NCBI RefSeq assembly: GCF_003351025.1
Contig: NZ_QPCG01000001.1
Span: forward strand, 1,743,949 to 1,807,948
Source of the DNA: Mucilaginibacter endophyticus
GTDB lineage: Bacteria > Bacteroidota > Bacteroidia > Sphingobacteriales > Sphingobacteriaceae
Reading direction: 5' to 3'
DNA length: 64,000 nucleotides
Of the stretch, positions 27,281-35,626 are shown piece after piece. The first letter of the stretch is position 1. Each line of letters starts with the position of its first letter. The position numbers and the translations under genes were made by a program. Under the pieces are notes generated by a model. The model saw only the letters and a list, made by a program, of their open reading frames with translations. It was not told the origin of the DNA and did no database searches.

Positions 27281-27847
27281 ATGAATACACAACATCCATG
27301 GCATGAAGTTTCAACGGGGCCTAAAGTTCCTTACGTTGTAAACGCTGTTATTGAAATTCCCAAAGGTTCAAAAGCTAAGTACGAGATTGATAAAGAATCC
27401 GGCCTTTTAAAATTAGATCGCGTGCTCTTTTCATCTGTAATGTACCCGGCCAATTATGGGTTTATTCCGCAAACCTATTGTGATGATCAGGATCCGCTTG
27501 ATATATTGGTAATATGCTCGGTTGATGTTTTTCCGATGTCAATTATCGAAGCAAAGGTGATAGGGGTAATGCATATGATTGATAATGGTGAGCAGGATGA
27601 TAAAATTATTGCTGTGGCTAATAATGATATGTCAGTAAATTATATAAATGACTTAAGCGAATTGCCTCCGCATACTATTAAAGAGATTGAGTGCTTCTTT
27701 AAAGATTATAAAGTTTTAGAGGGTAAAAATGTAACTGTTGAGCGTTGGATGGGCGTTAGCTATGCGCACCGTGTTATTGAAGATAGCCAGGTGTTATATG
27801 ATGTTAACTTTAAATCGACTCAAAACGAAGTTAAAGTAGCCGGCTAA
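27281..27847 (+). CDS. ppa: Inorganic pyrophosphatase, family I
   Basis: A 188-residue soluble enzyme that hydrolyses pyrophosphate to phosphate and drives biosynthetic reactions. The opening VVNAVIEIPKGSKAKYEID and the metal-binding motif DDQDPLDILV (the family signature D-x-D-P-x-D) are diagnostic; a further acidic cluster follows at NGEQDDKIIAV. Length is normal for bacterial family I enzymes. It stands alone between two paralogous HTH genes and ends in a strong terminator hairpin. Confidence 0.96.
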   Translation: MNTQHPWHEVSTGPKVPYVVNAVIEIPKGSKAKYEIDKESGLLKLDRVLFSSVMYPANYGFIPQTYCDDQDPLDILVICSVDVFPMSIIEAKVIGVMHMIDNGEQDDKIIAVANNDMSVNYINDLSELPPHTIKEIECFFKDYKVLEGKNVTVERWMGVSYAHRVIEDSQVLYDVNFKSTQNEVKVAG

Positions 27848-27863
27848 GTATAACTGAAAGCTA

Positions 27864-27915
27864 AAAAAGCTTAATCCGGCTCCTTTATTAATTAGGTTGC
27901 CGGATTAAGCTTTTT
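27864..27915. terminator. Rho-independent terminator after ppa (possibly bidirectional)
   Basis: A perfect 17-bp inverted repeat (27864-27880 with 27899-27915), stem AAAAAGCTTAATCCGGC, loop 18 nt, with A/T-runs on both flanks. It sits between ppa and the convergent HTH gene, so it could stop transcription from both sides. Confidence 0.85.
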
Positions 27916-28026
27916 CAGTTTAGTATAATTAGGTTTATAAGTTTAGGTTATTACCGTTGTTTGCTCCGTTCTTATTTATATAAGTGATCGCCGCTTGATG
28001 TTTAATCAATTTAGCAAGGTATATTA

Positions 28027-28395
28027 TTAACGCTGGTTAAATTTCTTTTTTGAATTTTCAAGCAGGCTTTTATTGTATTTCTCTAATAGTTCAATGTATT
28101 TATCCCGCCAGTATGAATCCTCCATTTCATCTGTATGATAATCAGGAGCGTGGGTGTAACCTTGGTTTTTAATATTGTCAAATTCTCCCTCAGTAAATAA
28201 ATGAGGAAATTCAACAGAAAAATCATGCTTTAGGCAAAGGCCTATTTTGTATATGATTTTTGGTTTTAGGTATTTTTGATTAAACCAGTAATAAACTGAA
28301 CGTCTGTTAACATTAGTAAATCGTGCGATTTCGCTTATGCTGCAGCCTTTGCGCCTAACCACTTTCTCTACTATTTCACCATGGTGCAAATCCAT
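28027..28395 (-). CDS. Small helix-turn-helix protein, paralogue B
   Basis: A 122-residue paralogue of the protein at 26106-26438. Residues 5-60 form the helix-turn-helix (GCSISEIARFTNVNRRSVYYWFN). The C-terminal half carries WRDKYIELLEKYNKSLL, a likely dimerising coiled coil. It lies 103 bp downstream of the UpxY-like gene on the same strand, so the two may be co-transcribed, linking it by position to control of the exopolysaccharide locus. Confidence 0.8.
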   Translation of the reverse strand: MDLHHGEIVEKVVRRKGCSISEIARFTNVNRRSVYYWFNQKYLKPKIIYKIGLCLKHDFSVEFPHLFTEGEFDNIKNQGYTHAPDYHTDEMEDSYWRDKYIELLEKYNKSLLENSKKKFNQR

Positions 28396-28498
28396 AAGTT
28401 TTATAAAATGAGTTTTGAACTACTTAATAGCAATCGTAAATTTTAATTAAGTTCTATAATAAAAAATAAGAAGCAAGTTAATAATACGTCTTTAGAAG

Positions 28499-29029
28499 TT
28501 AACTTGCAACATTTAAACAAATTTGATCTACGTTTACCTTTACTGTTAAAACGCAGTTCAATTGTTCTATGGTCATCAATATGGTTTTGCCCATAATTTG
28601 AGTAACTACACCCTGGTAGTTATACAATAATCCATCCTTTATTTTAACCTTGTTACCAATGTTTAAATTTTGGATGCTCATTAACTCAACTTCTGAGTAA
28701 TTGTTAACTATTGATTTTATTCGGTCAATTTCCTCGTCGTTTAGTACTACAGGTTTTCCGCAATAGGATACAAAATTTACCACTCCGGGAACCTGCTTTA
28801 CTTTAAGCTGTTCACCGACATTTGCCCTGACAAAAACGTATGATGGAAATAATGGAGTCTCTATCATTTTGTTTCGGTCGGCCCATTTTTTTAATGATTT
28901 AATCACCGGACAAAAGGAGGTGATATGATTGTCATTTAAAGTTCTGTCTATTTTTTTCTCAAATCTGGATCTTGTGTACACAACCATCCAATTTGCAGGT
29001 GTAGGTTTAATTATAACAGCGTTTTTCAT
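28499..29029 (-). CDS. UpxY/NusG-like transcription antitermination protein
   Basis: A 176-residue NusG paralogue. The N-terminal NGN domain opens WMVVYTRSRFEKKIDRTL and contains LFPSYVFVRA and VPGVVNFVSYCGKPVVL. The C-terminal KOW part reads IGNKVKIKDGLLYNYQGVVTQ. UpxY proteins load on RNA polymerase at the leader of a polysaccharide operon and prevent early termination. Here the gene is transcribed away from the polysaccharide genes rather than being the first gene of that operon, which is unusual. A 10-bp perfect inverted repeat lies just upstream of its ATG. Confidence 0.9.
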   Translation of the reverse strand: MKNAVIIKPTPANWMVVYTRSRFEKKIDRTLNDNHITSFCPVIKSLKKWADRNKMIETPLFPSYVFVRANVGEQLKVKQVPGVVNFVSYCGKPVVLNDEEIDRIKSIVNNYSEVELMSIQNLNIGNKVKIKDGLLYNYQGVVTQIMGKTILMTIEQLNCVLTVKVNVDQICLNVAS

Positions 29030-29070
29030 TATAGTGCATTTTTATTTGTTTGATAATTAGGTAGATGATC

Positions 29071-29127
29071 AAACTAAATGTTCTTCAATTTGAGTGCAAT
29101 ATTTTCATAAAAATCGCCATTTAGTTT
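29071..29127. repeat. 10-bp perfect inverted repeat AAACTAAATG / CATTTAGTTT
   Basis: Arms at 29071-29080 and 29118-29127, 37-nt spacer, starting 42 bp upstream of the UpxY-like ATG. Possible operator or leader structure. Confidence 0.45.
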
Positions 29128-29283
29128 AATAATTCGCATGGTCCCTCACAATTTGTTTTCAAACTGTGAAAAAAGTGTGGTGTAAAAAATACACATGTTT
29201 TAAAGATGTGTTTAAACAGCTATCGGCTGTTGCGGGCAGCGCATTTTAACCCGGGAACCCCAAAATCAATAAAAAAATTAATA

Positions 29284-29314
29284 ATTAGTTACGCGAAAAA
29301 GTCAATTAACTAAT
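29284..29314. repeat. 8-bp inverted repeat ATTAGTTA / TAACTAAT
   Basis: Arms at 29284-29291 and 29307-29314 around a 15-nt spacer. Related AATAATTAGTT sequence also occurs at about 26490 upstream of the small HTH gene. Function unknown. Confidence 0.35.
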
Positions 29315-29699
29315 AGTTGTTAGAAAAGGAAGCTTATTTTCTTTTTTCGTTAAGTTGATATGTGGAGTTGCCTGGGATTGGGGGTTTGTTCGGAAACTGG
29401 TTTTTACCTGTTTAATGAAGGAGATTTCCTTACGTAAATGATGGTTGGTTTGTTACATGAATGTGAATAATATCACACTTTTGTACATTTCACAACAATC
29501 GGCAGTTTTGTTGATGAAAAGTAAATTATATGGCTAATTTTGTATCAATGTGTTAAATAAAATTCATGTTTAATTAAACATTGATAATGAATTAATAAGC
29601 TGACACAGTGGTTTTTAATTGAAAATAGCTCATTGTAAGCGAAATGGCGAAGCTATACTCAATTATTAATTAATGTCTCTAACCAATCCGATAGTTACT

Positions 29700-29768
29700 G
29701 CAGCCACCGTACCCAAGTTAATTTAATTAGATATACAGAATACCGATGTATGCATCTTGGACGGCTGC
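29700..29768 (+). promoter_or_regulatory. Possible leader hairpin ahead of the exopolysaccharide operon
   Basis: GCAGCC (29700-29705) pairs with GGCTGC (29763-29768) and CCAAG (29713-29717) with CTTGG (29756-29760), with a small bulge between them. It lies 93-161 nt upstream of the first glycosyltransferase ATG and could be the target of the UpxY-like protein. Inferred by eye only. Confidence 0.3.
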
Positions 29769-29860
29769 GACGTGAATTAACTTTAAACGAATTGGGCTCT
29801 GGCATTACTTAGTTTAATAATAACCGGGGTTTTTAACCCTCTCGCTGATAACTTAATCAA

Positions 29861-31162
29861 ATGAATAAGCCAAACGCATCGAGCAAGAAGATATTAGTTA
29901 TAGGCATCAACTTTTCTCCAGAATTGACGGGTATTGGAAAATATACCGGAGATATGGTTGAATGGTTTGTTGATAATAATTATGAATGTACTGTAATAAC
30001 ATCTTTCCCCTACTATCCATTCTGGAAGGTGCAACCGCCGTATACCAATAAGTTTTATAAGCGAGAGGTGCTCAAAGATGGTAAGCTTATTGTATACAGG
30101 TGCCCTTTGTATGTGCCGGAAAAACCCGGTGGTTTGAAGCGACTTATTCACGAAGCTACCTTTTTTCTGTCGGCTTATTTGGTGCTGATTTCCTTACTGT
30201 TTAAGTCTAAAAACGACTATATATTTTGTATAGCCCCGCCTTTTCATTTAGGCTTTTTAGGTTTGTTTTACCGTTTTTTTAAACGGGGCGAAATTATTTA
30301 TCATATCCAGGACCTGCAAATTGAAGCCGCAAGGGATTTGAACATGCTCAAATCAAAAAGAGCATTTAAAATTTTGTTTGCGATGGAGAAATTTATCATG
30401 CATAAGGTAGATTTCGTAAGTTCAATTTCAAAAGGCATGCTTAAAAAGATAAGTGTTAAAACTAACCGGGAGATTACCTTTTTTCCCAACTGGGTTGATA
30501 CTGACACTTGTTACCCAATAGCTAATTCTGCCGAATTGAAATCGATGTGGAATTTTGATGCCGATGACAAAGTAGTACTATATTCTGGCAGTATCGGCGA
30601 GAAGCAAGGAATTGAAGCTATTTTAGATGTAGCTGAACAGCTTAAACAGGTAAGTTTTATAAAGTTTGTTATTTGCGGCACCGGGCCGCACAAGGATAAA
30701 CTTATTCAGCGGGCTAAGCAGCAGCAACTTGATAACGTAAGTTTTTTTCCGCTACAGGAGCGTCATCTGTTTAACAGCTTTTTGAATATGGCCGATGTGC
30801 ATCTTGTTTTGCAGAAAAAGAGTGCCGCCGACCTGGTTATGCCGTCAAAACTGACCACCATTTTGGCTGTTGGCGGCTTGGCACTGGTAACCGCAGAACA
30901 CGGAACCACTTTATATGAAGTTATAAAAGACAACAACATGGGGGTAGTGATTCCGCCAGAAGATATCGATCAGCTAAAGGCTGCCATATTTAACTGTTGT
31001 ACATCTGATAATGCCGAAATTAAACTAAACGCCCGTGATTATGCCGAAAATCATCTTAATATCAGCAAAGTGATCAAAAGGATGATGTCAAATATGCAGA
31101 AAACGGCGTATCCCGAACCAAAGGGAATTAAGTATTTAAGATTGGACAGAGACGCGGATTAG
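29861..31162 (+). CDS. WcaI-like glycosyltransferase, GT4 family
   Basis: A 433-residue GT-B glycosyltransferase. The N-terminal acceptor domain opens ILVIGINFSPELTGIGKYTGDM, the pattern seen in colanic-acid enzyme WcaI. The C-terminal donor domain has VVLYSGSIGEKQGIEAILDVA, FVICGTGPHKDKL and MPSKLTTILAVGGLALVTAE. It probably adds a sugar to the lipid-linked repeat unit at the cytoplasmic face of the membrane. It stands first in the cluster but is separated from the next forward structural gene by a response regulator and two opposing small genes. Confidence 0.9.
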   Translation: MNKPNASSKKILVIGINFSPELTGIGKYTGDMVEWFVDNNYECTVITSFPYYPFWKVQPPYTNKFYKREVLKDGKLIVYRCPLYVPEKPGGLKRLIHEATFFLSAYLVLISLLFKSKNDYIFCIAPPFHLGFLGLFYRFFKRGEIIYHIQDLQIEAARDLNMLKSKRAFKILFAMEKFIMHKVDFVSSISKGMLKKISVKTNREITFFPNWVDTDTCYPIANSAELKSMWNFDADDKVVLYSGSIGEKQGIEAILDVAEQLKQVSFIKFVICGTGPHKDKLIQRAKQQQLDNVSFFPLQERHLFNSFLNMADVHLVLQKKSAADLVMPSKLTTILAVGGLALVTAEHGTTLYEVIKDNNMGVVIPPEDIDQLKAAIFNCCTSDNAEIKLNARDYAENHLNISKVIKRMMSNMQKTAYPEPKGIKYLRLDRDAD

Positions 31163-31174
31163 AATTAAAATTAG

Positions 31175-31396
31175 TTACACAGCATCTTCAATATGGAAGC
31201 GGGATGCAGGGCCTGACAATGAAATTTCGGGCTGGGAATATAAAAAATTAGAAGATGAATATTCATAGACAGTAACATTGTTCAATAAAACTGCGACATT
31301 TTCATCCTTTTTTTCAAAGGATTTAACCTCGCCCAAAAAGGTAAGGTCGGTATTGAGGTCGGTGATATATATTTTTCTTGTAACGGGCTCACTCAT
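31175..31396 (-). CDS. Small unrecognised protein, paralogue A of a pair
   Basis: A 73-residue protein with no signal peptide or membrane segment. Its core is KIYITDLNTDLTFLGEVKSF, followed by a short beta-rich tail (YEYSSSNFLYS, HIEDAV). It aligns along its whole length with the 81-residue protein at 31962-32207 (KIY.TDL..LTF.G..KS, VY.Y.SS, IED). The conserved pattern and pairing make it a real gene despite its size. Not recognised; a small beta-barrel or adaptor is possible. It converges on the WcaI-like gene with 12 bp between stops. Confidence 0.7.
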   Translation of the reverse strand: MSEPVTRKIYITDLNTDLTFLGEVKSFEKKDENVAVLLNNVTVYEYSSSNFLYSQPEISLSGPASRFHIEDAV

Positions 31397-31568
31397 AGTT
31401 TAATTATTGGCGCAAAGAAAATAAAATTTTATGGCAATCTTTTTTCAGACAGCAAGAAAAATGATTGTTTTTTAATCCTATGTGATCGTTTTAATTGGTG
31501 TGTAAATCTGAAACAGGTGCCTAAATACTTGTTCAAGAATAAATAATATAAACCTAACCTTAACCTGT

Positions 31569-31961
31569 GTGAAATTAATATTTATTGATGATGAACCAAT
31601 TCAGCATTTCATAATTCAGCGAATGGTTGAAACCTATCTATCATATCAGCCTGTAACTAAATATTATTTCGATGCAACAAAAGTTCTGGAGTTTTTACTT
31701 AAAAACAAAACTAACAGCGATGAATTGCCCGATATGATATTTGTTGATATTAATATGGCTATTATGAGTGGTTCCTCATTTCTTTATAAATATAATAAAC
31801 TAAGGTCTGGTTTAGCAAGGAAAATAGATGTTTATATCATGTCATCGTCAATTGATCCCGCAGACCTGGCGCTGGCAAAAAAATATGATTTTGTTTTAGA
31901 TTATATTATAAAACCCTTAACAAAGGTTACGCTCAAAAAAATACTGGAGCCGGCACAGTGA
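31569..31961 (+). CDS. Single-domain response regulator (CheY-like)
   Basis: A 130-residue receiver domain with a GTG start and no output domain. The acid pocket is FIDDE (Asp6, Asp7) and the phosphoacceptor Asp is in FVDINMAIMSG; the switch Lys is in YIIKPLT. It should pass a phosphoryl signal by protein-protein contact, not DNA binding. No cognate histidine kinase is in the window. It sits between two convergent small paralogous genes of unknown function, and its stop abuts the stop of the second with no gap. Confidence 0.88.
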   Translation: MKLIFIDDEPIQHFIIQRMVETYLSYQPVTKYYFDATKVLEFLLKNKTNSDELPDMIFVDINMAIMSGSSFLYKYNKLRSGLARKIDVYIMSSSIDPADLALAKKYDFVLDYIIKPLTKVTLKKILEPAQ

Positions 31962-32207
31962 TCAGCATAAAGCTGCAACATTTTGGCAGGCGATATCTTC
32001 AATATAAATCTTACTCTTGCTTTTTGTTAAGGTAGTCTCCGATAGGCAGAACAACGGTGTTGATGAGGTGTAATCATAAACTTCAATATCGTGCAGGGTA
32101 GCAATAACATTATCATTTACTTCCTTATATGATTTCAGAAAGCCCGCAAAGGTCAGATTTTGTTCTAAGTCAGTTAAATAAATTTTCTTTTTAGGGGATA
32201 AAGTCAT
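31962..32207 (-). CDS. Small unrecognised protein, paralogue B of a pair
   Basis: An 81-residue paralogue of the 73-residue protein at 31175-31396. It shares KIYLTDLEQNLTFAGFLKSY, VYDYTSSTPLF and IYIEDIA, in the same order. Charged and beta-rich, no signal or membrane segment. Its stop codon abuts the response regulator's stop. Function unknown; a response-regulator partner is one possibility but is an inference from position alone. Confidence 0.7.
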   Translation of the reverse strand: MTLSPKKKIYLTDLEQNLTFAGFLKSYKEVNDNVIATLHDIEVYDYTSSTPLFCLSETTLTKSKSKIYIEDIACQNVAALC

Positions 32208-32410
32208 TGAAAATACGCTTGAGTAAAGAATAAAAAGTATTTACTGTGTATACGGTGCTCCCCGGATAATGTTGCAACAATTATTTAATCATTTATTGTT
32301 ACTGTTTTAACTATTCATATGCCGCTCACAGCTTAAGCTGTGCCAACTCTTCAAAGGTTCCTGGAGATAAATCCGTGACCCATCTTTTTCAAGAAATAAT
32401 TAAATCGATC

Positions 32411-33196
32411 ATGATGAAAAATCAATTATTAACAACATTTTTAATTTTAATGGTAATGCTGACATCCTGCGCCAGCTATAAGGAGAACAGTTACTTTCAG
32501 GGATTGGATAGAAACCCGGAGATGGCTTATAAAATCACCAATTTTTCCCCGCCAACCATACAGCCTGGTGATGTTTTATCATTAAGCGTTAAAAGTTTGA
32601 ATTCAGACGGATCTGCCATTTTTAACAGCGGCGCAGTAACAACTGCTAAGGGCAAAGATGGTAGCAGCAGTTCTACAGCGTCGGCAAATGATGGCTACCT
32701 GGTAAATAAAGATGGCGAAATCCAATTGCCTTTGGTACACGGCGTAAAAGTTGGTCAGCTTTCACTTGAAGACGCTGCTGCCCTTATAAAAGGTAAGATT
32801 TCGCCATATCTTAAAGAGCCTGAAGTATCACTGGCTTTCGCCAATTTTAAAGTTTCGGTATTAGGCGATGTGGCCCATCCAGATGTGATTACTGTTGATG
32901 GCGAGCGCTTTTCAATTACCGACGCGCTTAGCAAGGCCGGCGATCTTACCGCTACGGCTAATCGCAAAAATGTTTTATTGGTTAGAGAAGTTGACGGCAA
33001 ACGGAAATATATAAATATCGACCTTACTTCGCCAAGGCTGTTTGAATCGCCATATTATTATCTCAAAAGCAACGATTTGATTTACGTTGAAGCCGGTAAA
33101 GCCAAATTTGCAACCCAAAGCACATTTGTTAAAGTACTCCCAATTGTGATTTCAATAGCGTCATTGATTTTGATTGCTATACAAGTAAGTAAATAA
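32411..33196 (+). CDS. Wza-like polysaccharide export lipoprotein (OPX family)
   Basis: Start taken at 32411 rather than 32375 because this gives a clean lipoprotein signal with lipobox MLTSC (Cys20). The 261-residue product contains the polysaccharide-export domain (IQPGDVLSLSVKSL) and SLBB-type segments (VSVLGDVAHPDVITVDGERF, LVREVDGKRKYINIDLTS). A C-terminal hydrophobic segment (VLPIVISIASLILIAI) would span the outer membrane. It exports the polysaccharide to the cell surface and pairs with the kinase gene 32 bp downstream. Confidence 0.93.
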   Translation: MMKNQLLTTFLILMVMLTSCASYKENSYFQGLDRNPEMAYKITNFSPPTIQPGDVLSLSVKSLNSDGSAIFNSGAVTTAKGKDGSSSSTASANDGYLVNKDGEIQLPLVHGVKVGQLSLEDAAALIKGKISPYLKEPEVSLAFANFKVSVLGDVAHPDVITVDGERFSITDALSKAGDLTATANRKNVLLVREVDGKRKYINIDLTSPRLFESPYYYLKSNDLIYVEAGKAKFATQSTFVKVLPIVISIASLILIAIQVSK

Positions 33197-33228
33197 CTGC
33201 AAAAAATACACATATACCTTCAAATATT

Positions 33229-35562
33229 ATGGACGCTTCTAATTCAAATGATGCCGGATCGGCTAAAATCAGTAATTTTTTTAACCGGTTATTGTTTCAT
33301 TGGCCTTTATTCCTGATTTTTTTTGTTATATGTTTTTGCCTTGCGGTGTTCTATTTAAAATATAAAAGGCCTGTTTATCAGATATTTGGTAAGGTGATGG
33401 TTAAGGATCAGCAAAAGGAAGCCAATAAGGCCGCCCTGGAAGCTATTAATTTAACTGAAAACCAGAGCGGTATAGATGAGCAAATGAGCCTTATGAGTTC
33501 AATTCCTGTTACAAGGCAGGTTGTTGAAGATTTGCAGTTATGGGTTACCTATCTTCAAAAAACGCCATATTACTCATACCAGGATATTTATTCAAGCACG
33601 CCAGTACAGTTTAAGTTAATCAGCCGCGGAAAAGGCTCATTGAATTCATTATTCGATATTGTAATTGAAAGTGACAGCACATACCTGATAAAGCAGCCAA
33701 GCGGTAAGTTAATCAGGTTTGCATTCCAAAATAACCTAACCAATAGCTTTGGTACCTGGAGGCTTGATAAAACAGCCGACTTCAAACAATACATCGGTAA
33801 AACAGTACGTATTAGATTACGCGAAATAGATGATGTAGTTGGCTATTATCAGGGCGCCATTCATGAATCGCCGGTAGCCAAGAGTTCGGTTGTTGTTTTC
33901 AGGCTGGATGATGAAGTACCCGAAAGAGGGCGTGAAATTATTGACGACTTGATAAGGGTATATATGGCGGCCTCAGTTGAGCAAAAACGCAGATCGACTC
34001 AAAATACCATTAAGTTTGTTGAAGAGCGTTTAGGATCGATCACCAGCGAGCTAAATAATGTAGAAAGTAAATATCAGGGTTATAAAAGCGCGCGGGGAAT
34101 TACCGAATTAGCTGATCAATCATCGGTATACGTAGGTAATGCTCAAACCAATGAAAAGCAAGTTAACGATCTGAAGATTCAGCTGAGTGTGCTTGACGGT
34201 ATAGATCGCTATTTGAACTCCAACGATGGTAAAGGCACTATGCCCTCAATTATAGGGTTTTCTGATGCAACCCTGCAATCATTAACAGACAGGCTTACTG
34301 ATTTGCAGATGGAGAAAACGAAGTTATTAACCACTTTACCGGAAAATAACCCGTTGTTTAATCCGCTAAACCAGCAAATAAACGCTACAAGGGTATCGTT
34401 GCGTGAAAACCTGAAAACCACAAAGGCATCGTTGGTAGCTACCCTGCAAAGTTTGCAAAATGTAGGCTCAGGGTTTAAATCAAATATTCGCGCATTGCCA
34501 GGCGCCGAAAGAGATTTGAGCGACATAAAACGTATGCAGGGTATTAAAGAGAATCTTTACATCTATCTGCTACAAAAAAAAGAAGAGCTAAGCCTGGATT
34601 ACGCTTCAACAATTTCTGATGCGGTGGTAATTGAACAAGCTCACGTAGGCGGTCCGCCAACACCTATACCTGGTTCTGTTTATGCCACGGCGTTAATATT
34701 GGGACTCGTTTTTCCGGTAGGAATGGTATATGGCCGTACAGCATTAAAGAATAAAGTTTCAAGTAAAGGCTCAGTGGTTTCAGCAACGGGGCTACCGGTT
34801 TTGCTTGAAATTGTGCAATCTGGAACTGATGAGCCAATAGTTGTGCTCAATCAAAAAACCTTTATCGGCGAACAATTCCGTGATCTCCGGACTAAATTGG
34901 CTTACCTGCACAAAAACAATAATAACCCCGGCAAAACCACCATTTTTACATCAAGTATGCAGGGCGAGGGTAAGAGTTTTGTATTGAGTAACCTCGGAAC
35001 GGTATTGGCAATAGCCGGGAAAAAAACAGTACTTCTTGAGCTGGACCTGAGAAAACCCACGCTCGCCAAACGATTTAACTTAAATCCATCAGCGGCAGGT
35101 GTAACCGATTTTATTATTGGTAATGCTACGCAGACCCAGATCATACAGCGTTCAAGCATCTCTGAAGATCTGGATATCATTTGTGGCGGCGCGATACCTC
35201 CTAATCCTTCCGAGTTACTTGAAAGCACACAATTAGCTGAGCTTATAATCAATCTGAAAGCAAAATACGATCATATCCTTATTGACACACCGCCGGTTCA
35301 CATCTTGGCCGACGCGATGATCATTGCCCATATGTGTGATCTTTGCTTGTACGTGATCCGTCAGGATTATACCCCTAACCAGGAACTGGAATTTATCAGG
35401 GAATTAAAGGCAGAAAACAAGCTGCCACGCATGAAGCTGATCTTTAACGCAGTGAAAAGCGAGCAAAGCGCTAATAGCTATATCTATCAGAAAAATAGTT
35501 ATATAAAAGAGCCCGCAAAAAGCGTGAAAAGCCGGATGAAAAAATTTGCGAGCCGGTTTTAA
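33229..35562 (+). CDS. Wzc-like polysaccharide co-polymerase and tyrosine autokinase
   Basis: A 777-residue inner-membrane protein. An N-terminal Wzz domain with a transmembrane helix (WPLFLIFFVICFCLAVFYL) and a long coiled coil lead to a second helix (SVYATALILGLVFPVGMVYG, about 483-502). The cytoplasmic BY-kinase follows: Walker A near residue 575 (SSMQGEGKS), Walker A' near 603 (LLELDLRKP), Walker B near 684 (ILIDTPPVH). The C-terminal tyrosine cluster has only three closely spaced tyrosines (SYIYQKNSY), fewer than in enterobacterial Wzc. It controls chain length and export together with the Wza-like lipoprotein. Confidence 0.94.
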   Translation: MDASNSNDAGSAKISNFFNRLLFHWPLFLIFFVICFCLAVFYLKYKRPVYQIFGKVMVKDQQKEANKAALEAINLTENQSGIDEQMSLMSSIPVTRQVVEDLQLWVTYLQKTPYYSYQDIYSSTPVQFKLISRGKGSLNSLFDIVIESDSTYLIKQPSGKLIRFAFQNNLTNSFGTWRLDKTADFKQYIGKTVRIRLREIDDVVGYYQGAIHESPVAKSSVVVFRLDDEVPERGREIIDDLIRVYMAASVEQKRRSTQNTIKFVEERLGSITSELNNVESKYQGYKSARGITELADQSSVYVGNAQTNEKQVNDLKIQLSVLDGIDRYLNSNDGKGTMPSIIGFSDATLQSLTDRLTDLQMEKTKLLTTLPENNPLFNPLNQQINATRVSLRENLKTTKASLVATLQSLQNVGSGFKSNIRALPGAERDLSDIKRMQGIKENLYIYLLQKKEELSLDYASTISDAVVIEQAHVGGPPTPIPGSVYATALILGLVFPVGMVYGRTALKNKVSSKGSVVSATGLPVLLEIVQSGTDEPIVVLNQKTFIGEQFRDLRTKLAYLHKNNNNPGKTTIFTSSMQGEGKSFVLSNLGTVLAIAGKKTVLLELDLRKPTLAKRFNLNPSAAGVTDFIIGNATQTQIIQRSSISEDLDIICGGAIPPNPSELLESTQLAELIINLKAKYDHILIDTPPVHILADAMIIAHMCDLCLYVIRQDYTPNQELEFIRELKAENKLPRMKLIFNAVKSEQSANSYIYQKNSYIKEPAKSVKSRMKKFASRF

Positions 35563-35626
35563 TCTTAACTTCCCATCTATTTATTATGCAATTAATAGCC
35601 CCATTTCATAAACTATCGCCTGATAT

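Larger units (their letters stand above)
29030..29860. other. Intergenic region between the UpxY-like gene and the EPS cluster
   Basis: 830 bp with no credible gene. It holds three inverted repeats: AAACTAAATG/CATTTAGTTT (29071-29127), ATTAGTTA/TAACTAAT (29284-29314) and the GCAGCC...CTTGG-type hairpin at 29700-29768. Promoters for both directions and the expected antiterminator leader must be here. Confidence 0.5.

Noticed and set aside
32375..32410. Longer start for the Wza-like lipoprotein
   Set aside because: The start at 32411 gives a clean lipoprotein signal with the cysteine at position 20; the extension would spoil it.
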